Assembly: GCF_000495815.1 (NCBI RefSeq)
Contig: NZ_AWGE01000009.1
Span: 1 to 64,000, forward strand
Origin: Asticcacaulis sp. AC466
GTDB taxonomy: Bacteria; Pseudomonadota; Alphaproteobacteria; Caulobacterales; Caulobacteraceae
Direction of reading: 5' to 3'
Length of the DNA stretch: 64,000 nucleotides
Position numbers and translations under genes: made by a program. This document shows, in pieces, positions 43,877-54,692 of this stretch; the first letter of the stretch is position 1, and each line of letters begins with the position of its first letter. The notes beneath the pieces were generated by a model. The model saw only the letters and a program-made list of their open reading frames with translations. It searched no databases and was not told the DNA's origin.

Positions 43877-44983
43877 ATGTCGGCTCTGTTTTCGCCTCTG
43901 GTCCTGCGCGGCCTGTCTCTGAAGAACCGCATCATCATATCGCCCATGTGCCAGTATTCGGCCGATAATGGCCGTGCCACGGATTGGCATATGATCCACC
44001 TGGGGCATCTCGCCCTGTCGGGCGCGGGCATGTTGATCCTTGAAGCCACAGCGGTCGAGCCTGATGGGCGTATCACGCCAGCTGACCTGGGGCTGTGGGA
44101 TGACGCGACCGAGCAGGCGCTGGTTCCGGTGCTGGCGGCGATACGCCGCTATTCCGACATACCGGTCGTTGTGCAACTGGCTCACGCTGGCCGCAAGGCA
44201 TCGAGTCGCGTGCCGTGGGAAGGCGGCGCCCAGATTGCGCCGGATCAGCCCGGTGGATGGCGGACCCATGCCCCGTCAGCCATCGCGTTTCACGACGGCG
44301 ATGCGGCGCCGATTGCCTTGGACGATGCCGGCCTGGCGCGGATCAAGGCGGCGTTCGTTATGGCGGCGAAACGTGCGGCCAGGCTTGGTCTCGATGGGAT
44401 TGAGGTGCACGGTGCGCATGGCTACCTTCTGCATGAATTTCTGTCGCCAATCAGCAATCGGCGGACTGATGCCTATGGCGGCTCTCTCGAAAACCGCCTG
44501 CGGTTTCCACTCGAAGTCTTCGAGGCCGTGCGCGCCGCCTTCCCGGCTGATAAGCCGGTCGGCTTCCGCGTTTCGGCCAGTGACTGGGTCGACGGCGGCT
44601 GGGACATCGAACAAACCGTTGTCCTGGCGCGCGAACTGAAGGTACGGGGCGTCGATTGGATTGATGCCTCTTCGGGCGGTCTGGCGGCGCAGCAGAAAAT
44701 CCCACTTACGCCTGGCTATCAGGTCCCCTTCGCCGAAGCCATCAAGGCAACAGGCGTTACCACCTTCGCCGTCGGCCTGATCACCGAGCCTCGCCAGGCG
44801 GAAGATATTGTGGCCAATGGTCAGGCCGACTGCGTGGCCCTGGCGCGGGCCATCCTCTACGATCCGCGCTGGCCGTGGCACGCCGCGGCAGAGTTGGGAG
44901 GCCATGCCGACGCCCCGCCGCAATATTGGCGCTGCCAGCCGAGGGGGCTTAAGGATCTGTTCGCCAACGCGCCGAAAGCCTAA
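43877..44983 (+). CDS. NADH:flavin oxidoreductase, old yellow enzyme (YqjM type)
   Basis: A 368-residue FMN-dependent ene-reductase. The N-terminus FSPLVLRGLSLKNRI, the class-marking Cys in SPMCQYS, QLAHAGRKAS, GVEVHGAHGYLL-like GIEVHGAHGYLL and SNRRTDAYGGSLENR all match the thermophilic-type (YqjM) group. The substrate is unknown; such enzymes reduce electrophilic alkenes and can aid stress tolerance. AAAGGACC precedes the ATG. Confidence 0.92.
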   Translation: MSALFSPLVLRGLSLKNRIIISPMCQYSADNGRATDWHMIHLGHLALSGAGMLILEATAVEPDGRITPADLGLWDDATEQALVPVLAAIRRYSDIPVVVQLAHAGRKASSRVPWEGGAQIAPDQPGGWRTHAPSAIAFHDGDAAPIALDDAGLARIKAAFVMAAKRAARLGLDGIEVHGAHGYLLHEFLSPISNRRTDAYGGSLENRLRFPLEVFEAVRAAFPADKPVGFRVSASDWVDGGWDIEQTVVLARELKVRGVDWIDASSGGLAAQQKIPLTPGYQVPFAEAIKATGVTTFAVGLITEPRQAEDIVANGQADCVALARAILYDPRWPWHAAAELGGHADAPPQYWRCQPRGLKDLFANAPKA

Positions 44984-44996
44984 GGCTTTGCGCAAC

Positions 44997-45434
44997 CTAG
45001 CTGAGCCCGGTCACGACCTTTGCAATCCGGCGCGTTCGGGTTTCGGCGGTTTTGGCGTCGTTTATGGCGCGGACATGTTCCTTGCGATGGGTGTAGGCCA
45101 GTGTGTCGAATGCCGCGCGCTTGCCGGCGTCATCGAGGGCCGTAGCCAGGTCGGTCGGCACATCAACCGTGCGCGGCTCGGTATCGAGGATGATGTCTAT
45201 ATCGACTTCGTCTCCCGCTTCGACTCCGGCGGGAATGCGATTTTCGACGCTTAGTGGCAACATGAAGCGGCCGGCCATGACGCCGACAGTTGTGCGGTAC
45301 GTATAGCCGTTAATTGTAACCTTGACCGGCGGGCGTTTGCCCTGACCCAGATGCTCGATGATTTCCGGCGGCACGACAATGCCTGTCACCATGCGGTCTT
45401 CAGGCTTGTCGACGCGGGTACGAAAGGTAGCCAT
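44997..45434 (-). CDS. DUF1905 and YdeI/OmpD-associated domain protein
   Basis: A 145-residue cytoplasmic protein. The N-terminal half (VTGIVVPPEIIEHLGQGKR, then VKVTINGYTYRTTVGVMAG) is DUF1905-like; the C-terminal part (AFDTLAYTHRKEHVRAINDA) matches the bacteriocin-protection YdeI/OmpD-associated domain. GAAGGAATTC precedes the ATG of MATFRTRV. Function unknown. Confidence 0.82.
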   Translation of the reverse strand: MATFRTRVDKPEDRMVTGIVVPPEIIEHLGQGKRPPVKVTINGYTYRTTVGVMAGRFMLPLSVENRIPAGVEAGDEVDIDIILDTEPRTVDVPTDLATALDDAGKRAAFDTLAYTHRKEHVRAINDAKTAETRTRRIAKVVTGLS

Positions 45435-45501
45435 TGCTGAATTCCTTCTCCACACGGGGGCACCTCTAAATGGGGCCGTTCCGCATCGGTATTATATGAC
45501 A

Positions 45502-45535
45502 CAAAAACGCCGCCCTCGAAAGATCGAGGACGGCG
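45502..45535 (-). terminator. Intrinsic terminator after the first chemoreceptor gene
   Basis: On the minus strand CGCCGTCCTCGA pairs with TCGAGGGCGGCG (one mismatch) across TCTT and is followed by TTTTTGT. It lies about 25 bp after the chemoreceptor stop codon. Confidence 0.8.
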
Positions 45536-45560
45536 CTTCATAAGGGGCAAGGTTTGTCTC

Positions 45561-47234
45561 TTACGCGGCGCGCAGGCGTCCGACAAAGGCCATGACTTCA
45601 TGCTGAAGGTCTTCGGACCGGTGTTCCAGATCGGATGACAGGCCAAGCAGGGCCTGAGCGGCTTCACCCGTCTGGGCAGCGGCATCGCCCACACCGGCCA
45701 TATGCCCCGTGACCTCGCGGGTGCCGTTGGCAGCGCGATTGGTATTGGAAGCGATTTCCTGGGTGGCGGCGCCTTGTTGTTCGACCGAGGCGGCGATGGC
45801 CGTGGTCAGGCCGCCAATCTGTTCGATCGTCTTGACGATGGTGTCGATGCTGTCGACCGTCGTATTGGTCGCCGACTGGATTTCGCCGATCTTGGAGCGG
45901 ATTTCGTCGGTGGCCTGTGCTGTTTGCTGCGCCAGTTGCTTGACCTCCGAGGCGACGACGGCAAAGCCCTTACCGGCTTCACCGGCGCGAGCGGACTCGA
46001 TCGTGGCATTGAGCGCCAGCAGATTGGTTTGGGCGGCGATCGCCTGGATCAGGTTGATTACCTCCCCGATCTGGGCGGCCGAGGCCGACAAGGTACGAAT
46101 TGCCGCTTCTGTTTTGGCGGCTTCATCGACGGCCAGTTGCGTGACCTGGGAGGTACGGGCCACCTGTTCGTTGATTTCGTTGACGCTGGCCGACAGTTCT
46201 TCGGTGGCCGCGGCCACGTTCTGCACATTGTTGGCAGCATCGACGGCGGCGATATTGACGGAATGGACACGGGCCGACGCTTCGTCGGCGTTGTGGGTCA
46301 GGCTCTTGGCCGAGTCGGCGACGGTGCGCGACGAAACAGCGAAGCGTTGGGCCAGTTCGCCCATGCTGGTTTCGAATTCCGAGGCGATGCGGTTGCGTTC
46401 GTCGCGCATGTTCTCGGCAATGCGCATTTCTTCTTCCTGTTGGTGCGCCTTGAGCGTTTCACCTTCAAGCGCCCGGTCGCGCAGGGTACGGATTGACCGC
46501 CAGAGCGATGAGACCTCGTCCTTACCCTTGGCTTCGGGAACGGAGGTATCATAGGCGCCTTCCGAAATCCGCATGACACTTTGGGTTACGTGGTTAAGCG
46601 GGCGGGAAATCGACTTGACCGCGACCCAGAGCGATGCGGCTATGAGCAGAAGTGTACCGGCGGCGGCGATTGTGAGGAATTGCCAGACGCGCGTATGCAT
46701 ATACTTGGTCATGTCCGCCTGGCTGACTTCCAGGTTGGCATGAATATGCTTGACCATGGTATCAATCGAGGCTTGGAAGTCTTTACGGTTGGCACGGTTG
46801 GCTTCGTTATTGCCGAGTATGGCGGCCGCTTCCGGCGAGGTCTCCCGCCCCAGTTTGGCGAGCGCGCGGCGCAGGCTGATGAACTCGTTGGCCTTCTTTT
46901 CGACATCGGCGAATTCCGGCAGCTCGTTTGGCGCCAGATCCGCTTTCCAGTCTTTGATCAGGGTTTGCATCTCGTCGAGATTCTTGTCGACGCCGCCAGC
47001 GAATTTTGACGCCTCGGTTGTGTCCTTGGACATATAGACGCCGCGCGATTCACTAACGACCGCGGTCACCAGCCGATTCAGATGCTCGCCCAGATACGCG
47101 TTGTCCTGTGCCTTGTCGACGGACTGCAGCATGCCGTTGTAGTCATTGATGGTCAGCAGACCTAGTCCGGTAATGGCAGACGCCATAAGGGCAAAGCACG
47201 CCACCAAGGCCAGAATGCGGGATTTTATAGTCAT
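45561..47234 (-). CDS. Methyl-accepting chemotaxis protein (four-helix sensor type)
   Basis: A 557-residue chemoreceptor. First helix at about 8-30, a helical periplasmic sensor (about 31-190), second helix at about 191-211, HAMP domain (about 212-265) and a long cytoplasmic signalling coiled coil. The signalling tip reads QTNLLALNATIESARAGEAGKG and sets the CheA/CheW contact. There is no C-terminal CheR-binding pentapeptide. A near relative without the signalling domain lies 4.3 kb to the right. GGGGAG precedes the ATG. Confidence 0.94.
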   Translation of the reverse strand: MTIKSRILALVACFALMASAITGLGLLTINDYNGMLQSVDKAQDNAYLGEHLNRLVTAVVSESRGVYMSKDTTEASKFAGGVDKNLDEMQTLIKDWKADLAPNELPEFADVEKKANEFISLRRALAKLGRETSPEAAAILGNNEANRANRKDFQASIDTMVKHIHANLEVSQADMTKYMHTRVWQFLTIAAAGTLLLIAASLWVAVKSISRPLNHVTQSVMRISEGAYDTSVPEAKGKDEVSSLWRSIRTLRDRALEGETLKAHQQEEEMRIAENMRDERNRIASEFETSMGELAQRFAVSSRTVADSAKSLTHNADEASARVHSVNIAAVDAANNVQNVAAATEELSASVNEINEQVARTSQVTQLAVDEAAKTEAAIRTLSASAAQIGEVINLIQAIAAQTNLLALNATIESARAGEAGKGFAVVASEVKQLAQQTAQATDEIRSKIGEIQSATNTTVDSIDTIVKTIEQIGGLTTAIAASVEQQGAATQEIASNTNRAANGTREVTGHMAGVGDAAAQTGEAAQALLGLSSDLEHRSEDLQHEVMAFVGRLRAA

Positions 47235-47454
47235 GTTTACTCCCCAGGATACGCAAATTCACATCACACTGTTCTAGCTGTTTATTGTTAACGAAATCTG
47301 AGTGACGTTCGCGTAAAGGGCGAGTTTCTCATTGCGCCATTGCCTCTGTGCTCCGCTGGGGCAATCACGGACTTTTTTTTGGAAAATAGTCCGCAAGGCT
47401 TGAAATAGCCTTCGAAGCTTCGCACAAGTGGGCTGAAAATCTGAGGAGTATTGC

Positions 47455-48564
<1,110 letters not shown>

Positions 48565-48742
48565 AGTGGGACAAAAAATGAGAGCCATGAGGCGGTTCAA
48601 CTGAGCCGACGAAGGCTTTAGGCCGACCGTTTTTTATCGAAATTTACGTTTCCGTCCGCGTAAATCTTACAGAAAATTCCGGCCCGCCGCGTCACGGTGG
48701 GCCGTGTTATCTGAGGCTGTTTTTCATAACAGGGCGCAAGGC

Positions 48743-49594
48743 ATGTATTCAGTGGAATTTCTATCCCAGCACCGTATTTACGACGGTATTCTCTATTTTA
48801 TAAAGCATGACAGCGCCGCCACCGGTACGTCTATGTCGGCCAGCGTATTCGTGCCGGACGTTGCCGAACTGCGCACGGATGCGCCGTTTCCCACGCTCTA
48901 CTGGCTATCCGGCCTGACATGCAGTGCCAATAATTTCACCGAAAAGGCCGGCGCCTATCGCAAGGCCTCCGAGGCAGGCCTGATCATTGTCGCGCCGGAC
49001 ACCAGCCCGCGCGGGGCTTCGGTCGCAGATGATGACGCCGCCGATCTGGGGCAGGGGGCGGGGTTTTATGTCAACGCCACCCAGGCGCCGTGGGCGCCAC
49101 ATTTCAGGATGGAATCTTACGTTACCGAGGATCTTATCGAAGCCGTCGAAGCCAACTTTCCCGCCGACCCGAAGCGGCGCGGTATTTTCGGTCACTCCAT
49201 GGGTGGGCACGGCGCCCTGACATTGGCGATGAAGCATCCGCATCTCTACAAGTCGGTTTCGGCATTTTCTCCCATATCGTCGCCGAGCCGCTCCCCCTGG
49301 GGTCAGAAGGCCTTCGCCGCCTATATGGGTAATGATCATAGCGTCTGGGAGGGGCACGATGCCGCGCTGCTTCTAGCGAATGGTATGGGAAAGGCGTTTG
49401 ACGACATCCTGGTCGATCAGGGACTCGCCGATCCGTTCCTTGAAAAGCAATTGATGCCCGACTTGTTAGAGCAGGCTGCGGCGACGGCCGGTCAGAAACT
49501 GACCCTGCGCTATCATGATGGATACGATCACAGCTACTACTTCATCCAGAGCTTCATCGACGACCACATCGCCTTTCACGCCGCGCGACTATAG
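48743..49594 (+). CDS. fghA: S-formylglutathione hydrolase
   Basis: A 283-residue esterase that hydrolyses S-formylglutathione to formate and glutathione. The nucleophile elbow is GHSMGGHGALT, and YDHSYYFI carries the catalytic His. The ATG of MYSVEFLSQHRIYDG is used; the frame is open upstream only with a GTG. A GC-rich 9-bp hairpin (48681-48703) separates it from the dehydrogenase gene, perhaps moderating readthrough. The following gene starts nine bp after its stop. Confidence 0.95.
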   Translation: MYSVEFLSQHRIYDGILYFIKHDSAATGTSMSASVFVPDVAELRTDAPFPTLYWLSGLTCSANNFTEKAGAYRKASEAGLIIVAPDTSPRGASVADDDAADLGQGAGFYVNATQAPWAPHFRMESYVTEDLIEAVEANFPADPKRRGIFGHSMGGHGALTLAMKHPHLYKSVSAFSPISSPSRSPWGQKAFAAYMGNDHSVWEGHDAALLLANGMGKAFDDILVDQGLADPFLEKQLMPDLLEQAAATAGQKLTLRYHDGYDHSYYFIQSFIDDHIAFHAARL

Positions 49595-49603
49595 GAGGTT
49601 TCC

Positions 49604-50119
49604 ATGATGCGTGTCGGCCTTATACTCGCCATCACCGCCTTTGCGCCACTGGCTCATGCCGAGGACGCGACTAAGCCCGCAACATGTGCCGCGCCGTCCG
49701 ACGATAACCTGCCAGCGAGCTGGGCGGCTTGGAAGGCGACGCAGAGCCTGGTGCCCGCCACCGACGCGGCGAAGTCGCCCGATGTCACCCCTGGACACGC
49801 CTATGCATTGACTCTGTCACCGGTTGCCCAGATCATTTATCCCGTGTCTGCGGATAAGCCGCTTGTTGCCAATACATTCGGCGGATTGCTGTCGCTCAAG
49901 CTCGCCGAGGGCGGAACCTACGGCATCGCCCTGGATGGCAAGGCGTGGATCGATGTCGTGAAGGACGGTGCCATTGTCAAATCCGTATCCCACGATCATG
50001 GGCCCGCCTGCACCACGGTTCGCAAGACCGTGGATTTCAAGCTGGATCCGGGGCTATATGCGATTCAGATCGCCAATGCGCCGGTGGCAAATCTGAAGCT
50101 GGCTATCATTTCCAAATAA
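49604..50119 (+). CDS. Small periplasmic protein of unknown function, coupled to fghA
   Basis: A 171-residue exported protein (signal ends at AHAED). I do not recognise a characterised family. The body has Ala-Trp-rich start (ASWAAWKAT), TFGGLLSLKLAEGGTYGIALD, and HDHGPACTTVRKTVDFKLD, where His and Cys could bind metal. Its GGAGG site overlaps the fghA stop region, with nine bp between genes, so it is probably expressed with formaldehyde detoxification. Proteins of this type are often mislabelled as enzymes. Confidence 0.7.
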   Translation: MMRVGLILAITAFAPLAHAEDATKPATCAAPSDDNLPASWAAWKATQSLVPATDAAKSPDVTPGHAYALTLSPVAQIIYPVSADKPLVANTFGGLLSLKLAEGGTYGIALDGKAWIDVVKDGAIVKSVSHDHGPACTTVRKTVDFKLDPGLYAIQIANAPVANLKLAIISK

Positions 50120-50203
50120 TCACGCAGATGTCAGATGTGCGGGAAGCCTTTACCCGTTAGGCTTAACGAGTAGCCGCATCAGGCTTCGCCGGATTTTCCC
50201 TTA

Positions 50204-51493
50204 ATGTTACTCTTCGCCAGCGCCGTCGTGCTCCTCCTTGTGGTGCTGAACGGCCTTTTTTCCATGTCCGAATTGGCGGTTGTTTCCTCCCGCCGCGCCA
50301 AATTGCAAAGCCGCGCTGACAAGGGCGATCTGGGCGCCGCCGCGGCGCTAAAACTGTCGAGTGATCCCAACCGCTTCCTGTCCGCCGTCCAGATCGGCAT
50401 TACCCTGATCGGCATCCTGGCCGGCGCCTATGGTCAGGCGACGATCGCAGCTGAACTCGACAAGACGTTGAATACCATTCCAGCGCTGGCAGCCTATTCC
50501 AATCCCATCGCCACGGCGGTGGTGGTGGTCCTGTTGACCTATCTGTCGCTGATCATCGGGGAACTGGTGCCAAAGCGCCTGGCCATGCTGTTTCCTGAGT
50601 CCATAGCCAGTATCGTGGCGCGGCCCTTGTCTTTCTTGGCCAGCGCCATGGGCCCGTTTGTCACGCTTCTGACCTTTTCGACCGGTCTGCTCTTGCGTCT
50701 GTTAGGCATCAAGGAGAGGTCCGGTGAGACGATTACCCAGGAAGAAGTTGAATCTGCCCTGGCGGAAGGTATGGGCGCGGGGCTGATTGAGCCGGCCGAA
50801 CAGATAATGATCACCGAAGTGATGCGTCTGGGCGACCGGCCGGTCCGCGTGGCCATGACGCCCAGAACGGCAGTATATCGCGTCGCCATGGATGATGCTG
50901 CCGAAACGGTTGTCGAACGCATTCGCGCCTGTCCCTATTCGCGCTTTGTCGTCGTTGCCGGGGAAGACGTCGAAGAGCCCATCGGTGTTGCGCACAAGAG
51001 CGATGTCGCGGACGCGTTATTGAGTGGGCAGAGCCTCGACCTCGCCAGCCTTATCAAGGAACCCATCTTCATTCCCGTAACAACCTCGCTGTTGCAAGCG
51101 CTTGAACGCTTCAAGGAATCGAAGATGCACATGGCCTTTGTGGTCAATGAATACGGCGGGTTTGAAGGACTGCTGACCCCGACGGACCTGCTGGAAATGA
51201 TCGCAGGCGATTTCAACGAGTCACACGACGAAGACCGCCTGATGATCGTTCGGCGCGAAGACGGTTCCTTCCTCGTCGACGGGCGCGCCGACCTGGTGGA
51301 ACTGGGCGATGCGATAGGTGAGGATTTTGAAACAGGCGCCGGGTATCATACCGTTGCCGGCGCGGTCCTGCACAAGCTTGGCCGCTTTCCACGCGAAGGT
51401 GAGATTGTTGCCATTGGTGCGTACAAGGTCGAAATCATCGACATGGACGAACGCAGAATCGACAAACTTCTGTTCCACAAAAAGGACGCTTGA
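50204..51493 (+). CDS. CorC/HlyC (CNNM-type) membrane protein
   Basis: A 429-residue protein with an N-terminal DUF21 membrane domain (helices about 5-25, 60-82, 98-118 and 130-160), two CBS domains (about 215-335; VAMTPRTAVYRV and HMAFVVNEYGGFEGLLTPTDLLEMIAGD) and a C-terminal CorC/HlyC transporter-associated domain (about 345-425). Members are linked to Mg or Co efflux; the haemolysin name is historical. The ATG has only a weak site (GGAT). Convergent with the truncated chemoreceptor. Confidence 0.9.
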   Translation: MLLFASAVVLLLVVLNGLFSMSELAVVSSRRAKLQSRADKGDLGAAAALKLSSDPNRFLSAVQIGITLIGILAGAYGQATIAAELDKTLNTIPALAAYSNPIATAVVVVLLTYLSLIIGELVPKRLAMLFPESIASIVARPLSFLASAMGPFVTLLTFSTGLLLRLLGIKERSGETITQEEVESALAEGMGAGLIEPAEQIMITEVMRLGDRPVRVAMTPRTAVYRVAMDDAAETVVERIRACPYSRFVVVAGEDVEEPIGVAHKSDVADALLSGQSLDLASLIKEPIFIPVTTSLLQALERFKESKMHMAFVVNEYGGFEGLLTPTDLLEMIAGDFNESHDEDRLMIVRREDGSFLVDGRADLVELGDAIGEDFETGAGYHTVAGAVLHKLGRFPREGEIVAIGAYKVEIIDMDERRIDKLLFHKKDA

Positions 51494-51571
51494 CGTGCCT
51501 ATATGGGGCACTTTTGTTAGGGACGTAGAGGCAATATGCCATCACGCTCAGACATAAGGCTGTATATTACC

Positions 51572-52405
51572 CTAATCCAGAACAAGTTCGCGTAGGGACT
51601 GTTCAGCTTTCAGCTTTTCCTTTGCGTGATGTTCGGCATCCACCGCGCGGTCCTTGAGAATACTTAGGGCCCGCCATACCTCGCCGATTTCACTGTCACC
51701 CCCTTGAGGGATGGGCGTATCGTAAGCGCCTTCGGAAATACGGATCATGGATTGACGGACACGCGTTAGCGGCCCGGCAATGGCGCCGATGGCGATCCAC
51801 AGTGACCCAGTCAGCATCAGGAGGATGCCGGACCCGGCAATCAGCACGAACTGGTACTGACGAGTCTGCTTGAAATGGTCCAGTGCTCGCTGGCTGCGTA
51901 TCTGTTCTACGGCCAGGCGCTCCACCATGCCGTCGATTTCCGCCTGCATTTTTTCGCGGAAGGTGACGTGATCGGCTGTGTTGCCGAACGCGTCGGCGGC
52001 TTTCAGGCCCTGGGTGCGGGTAACGTTGGCAACCTTGTGCCCTCCGTTGACGAGTTTCATCGCCTTGGTCTGAACGCTGTCAAATTCGGGAATTTCGCCA
52101 GGTTTCAGTGTTTTTCGCCAATCGGTCATAAAGCCTGCCAGCTGGTTTGCCGCGACGTCGACGCGATCCGCCGCCTGGCGGGCTTCATCTTCGCTTTTAG
52201 ACATATAGATGCCGCGAAATTCCAACGCGACGCGAGTCAGATAGCGGTTCAGGCGTTCGCCCCGGAAGCTGTTGCTGGCCGTTCGATTATAGTCGGTGAT
52301 AATCCGGTCGTAGTCCGACATGGTTTTCAACCCGAGTAACGTAATGCCCCCGGCCAAGAGGGTAAAAGCGGCGACCAGGGACAGGATTTTCGCTTTGATT
52401 GTCAT
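51572..52405 (-). CDS. Chemoreceptor-like protein ending after HAMP, no signalling domain
   Basis: A 277-residue membrane protein closely similar in layout to the chemoreceptor at 45561-47234: MTIKAKILSLVAAFTLLAG, the helical sensor with RGIYMSKSEDEA, a second helix near 190-210 and a HAMP region sharing MIRISEGAYDT. It stops after EKLKAEQSLRELVLD. That ending is typical of the linker before a GGDEF or kinase domain, so the gene may have lost an output domain, or it may act as a free sensor. No such domain is found in the sequence after its stop, where a convergent gene ends 78 bp away. Confidence 0.8.
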   Translation of the reverse strand: MTIKAKILSLVAAFTLLAGGITLLGLKTMSDYDRIITDYNRTASNSFRGERLNRYLTRVALEFRGIYMSKSEDEARQAADRVDVAANQLAGFMTDWRKTLKPGEIPEFDSVQTKAMKLVNGGHKVANVTRTQGLKAADAFGNTADHVTFREKMQAEIDGMVERLAVEQIRSQRALDHFKQTRQYQFVLIAGSGILLMLTGSLWIAIGAIAGPLTRVRQSMIRISEGAYDTPIPQGGDSEIGEVWRALSILKDRAVDAEHHAKEKLKAEQSLRELVLD

Positions 52406-52519
52406 GCGGATTTACCATCAAACACGGAATGCGTTCATGTGGATAACCCGGCGTGATTAATATTTAGTCGCCGAAAACGTTTTGACACCCGGTTCCTGTT
52501 CTGCTCTGGCAGGTCGCGA

Positions 52520-54601
52520 TCAGCGTTGGCGAATCTGGGATACGAAGCGGGCGATTTGTTCCTGCATATGGCTGGATTGTTCCACCAGCCGGGATGCCGT
52601 GTCCAGGGCTACGGTCGAGGCGCGGCCGGTTTCCTGGGTCGCTTCCGCCATGGCGTAGACGTGGCTGGCGACTTCATCCGTGCCCTTGGCGGCTTCGTGC
52701 ACATTTCGCGCGATGTCCGTCGTCGCCGCGCCCTGTTGTTCCATGTTGCCCGTAATGGCCTGGGCGATCTGGTTCATTTCATCGATAGTGGCTCGGATGG
52801 CGCTGATTGCGTCTATGGTGCCGGTGGTGGCTGACTGGATTGTACCTATATGCGAGCTGATATCCTCGGTTGCCTTGGCGGTCTGGGCCGCTAGCGTCTT
52901 CACCTCGGTCGCTACAACCGCAAAACCCTTGCCGGCGTCACCCGCGCGCGCGGCCTCGATCGTGGCATTGAGAGCCAACAGGTTAGTTTGTTGGGCGATC
53001 GCCTGAATCAGGCTGACGACTTCACCGACCTTGCCCGCCGCCGCTTCCAGGTCCTTGATGCGGGCGTCGGACAGGTTCGCCTGTTCGACCGCCTGCAAGG
53101 CGATGGTAGAGGACATTTGAGCCTTGGATGTGATTTCCTGGATGGAGCTCGACAATTCTTCTGATGCGGCGGCAACCGTGCGGACGTTTGCCGCCGCCTG
53201 CTCCGTAGCGGACGCAATGGAGGTGGTCTGGCCGGAGGTCCGCGAGGCGATGGAATTGAGCGCCTCGGCGGACGTTTTCATTTCACCGGAGGCGAGGGAT
53301 ACCTCGCTGACAATCGAACCTACCGCCCGTTCGAATTCGCTGGCCAGGCGGCTCATGGCGTCTTGGCGTTCGCGCTCGGAGAGCAGCTGGCGCTGTATCT
53401 CAGCTTCGGATTCCTCATGGGCGCGGTTACGCAGGCCTTCACGGAAGGCCATAACCGCTTTGCCGATCAAGCCGATTTCATCGATGCGCCGAGCTTCGGG
53501 CACATCGGCGTTGTGGTCGCCGCCAGCCATACGGTCGAAGCTGGATTTCAGGCTGTTCAGCGGCTTGCCGACGAGGGAGTAGAGCACAAAGAAGACGAGC
53601 GCCGCCGCTACCAGTATGCACAACAGGGAAATGCCCAGCATGAAGCGGTTGTTGTGATCGACCTGGGCCGTCAGCGTAGAAACGGGAACCTGAACCACCA
53701 CGGCCCAGGTGTCCTGAGTGCCAGCCGCAGCGATAGGAGAGGCCAGGTATCGCCAAGGCTTGCCATCGGGGCCCTTGGCGTCGAATTTCACGACCTTATT
53801 AGTGGAAATCGCCTTCGCTGCCGCATCTGCCGCACCGGGGTCAACCTCCTTGAGGGGTTTGCCAACCGCCTTTGCATTGGGATAGCTGACGGCCAATCCG
53901 GTCTTGCTGACCAAGGCGACAAGTCCGGTATCGAACGGCTTAATGGCGCCAAGCTGTGCATTCAAGGTGCCGAGATCGACATCGACACCGGCAATGCCGA
54001 CAAAGTGCCCATCAATGGTGAGAGGGCGCGTGAACGAGGTCATCAGCACGTCCTTGCCGCCGACCGGATACACATACGGCTCCATTGCGACCGCGCGTCC
54101 CTCGGTCTTGGGGCGGAGATAATAGTCGCCGGCGCCGGGCTTGTCATAGTCGATCAGGGCTTCGCGGACAACCTTACCTGCACCGCGGTTCCAGTACGGA
54201 ACGTAGCGACCGCTTGCGTCGTGACCGGGCTTGCCGACAAAGGCGGCGTCCTTTCCATCGAGAGCGTTTGGTTCCCAGGCGGTATAGGTGCCCAGTATGT
54301 CGGGGTGCTTTTCCAGAATCCCCTTCAGCAGATTATCCTGCATCGCGCGTTCGTCGCTGCCAGCGCCTCGTACAGCCAGGGATGCGGCGGCGATATCATC
54401 GGCGACGGTCGCGGCCTGATCGAGGTGGTTGCGCACCGTATTGGCTTCCTTTTCGGCGACATCGGCCTGAAGGGCATCCGTCTGCCCGTTCAGGCTACGA
54501 TTCGTCCCTTGCGACAGGATGAAGCTGCTTGCGCCAAAAACGAGCGCCAGCGATGCCGCGCTGATGATGGCGATCTTGACGGGAAGAGAGCGTGAAAACA
54601 T
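52520..54601 (-). CDS. Methyl-accepting chemotaxis protein with Cache sensor
   Basis: A 693-residue chemoreceptor. The ATG of MFSRSLPVKIAII is used, because the outer frame opens only with TTG. After the first helix (about 7-28) comes a double-Cache periplasmic sensor (about 35-285; DILGTYTAWEPNALDG and GHFVGIAGVDVDLGTL), then a second helix (about 291-313), HAMP and the signalling coiled coil with QQTNLLALNATIEAARAGDAGKG. Cache sensors usually bind amino or organic acids. No CheR pentapeptide. Confidence 0.94.
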   Translation of the reverse strand: MFSRSLPVKIAIISAASLALVFGASSFILSQGTNRSLNGQTDALQADVAEKEANTVRNHLDQAATVADDIAAASLAVRGAGSDERAMQDNLLKGILEKHPDILGTYTAWEPNALDGKDAAFVGKPGHDASGRYVPYWNRGAGKVVREALIDYDKPGAGDYYLRPKTEGRAVAMEPYVYPVGGKDVLMTSFTRPLTIDGHFVGIAGVDVDLGTLNAQLGAIKPFDTGLVALVSKTGLAVSYPNAKAVGKPLKEVDPGAADAAAKAISTNKVVKFDAKGPDGKPWRYLASPIAAAGTQDTWAVVVQVPVSTLTAQVDHNNRFMLGISLLCILVAAALVFFVLYSLVGKPLNSLKSSFDRMAGGDHNADVPEARRIDEIGLIGKAVMAFREGLRNRAHEESEAEIQRQLLSERERQDAMSRLASEFERAVGSIVSEVSLASGEMKTSAEALNSIASRTSGQTTSIASATEQAAANVRTVAAASEELSSSIQEITSKAQMSSTIALQAVEQANLSDARIKDLEAAAGKVGEVVSLIQAIAQQTNLLALNATIEAARAGDAGKGFAVVATEVKTLAAQTAKATEDISSHIGTIQSATTGTIDAISAIRATIDEMNQIAQAITGNMEQQGAATTDIARNVHEAAKGTDEVASHVYAMAEATQETGRASTVALDTASRLVEQSSHMQEQIARFVSQIRQR

Positions 54602-54692
54602 GATTGGGACCTGTGGCAACGATATATGGTCCAGTTGTCACCTGAATCCCTTGCTCAATGATTAACTATATCCACAGGCGGCTTGACTATCT

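Noticed and set aside
48681-48703. GC-rich hairpin between adhC and fghA as a terminator
   Set aside because: There is no T run after it and the two genes belong to the same pathway; I only mention it as a possible moderator of readthrough.
53363-54595. A 410-codon plus-strand frame opposite the Cache chemoreceptor
   Set aside because: It is antisense to a gene with full chemoreceptor motifs and lacks any domain; it is a by-product of codon bias.
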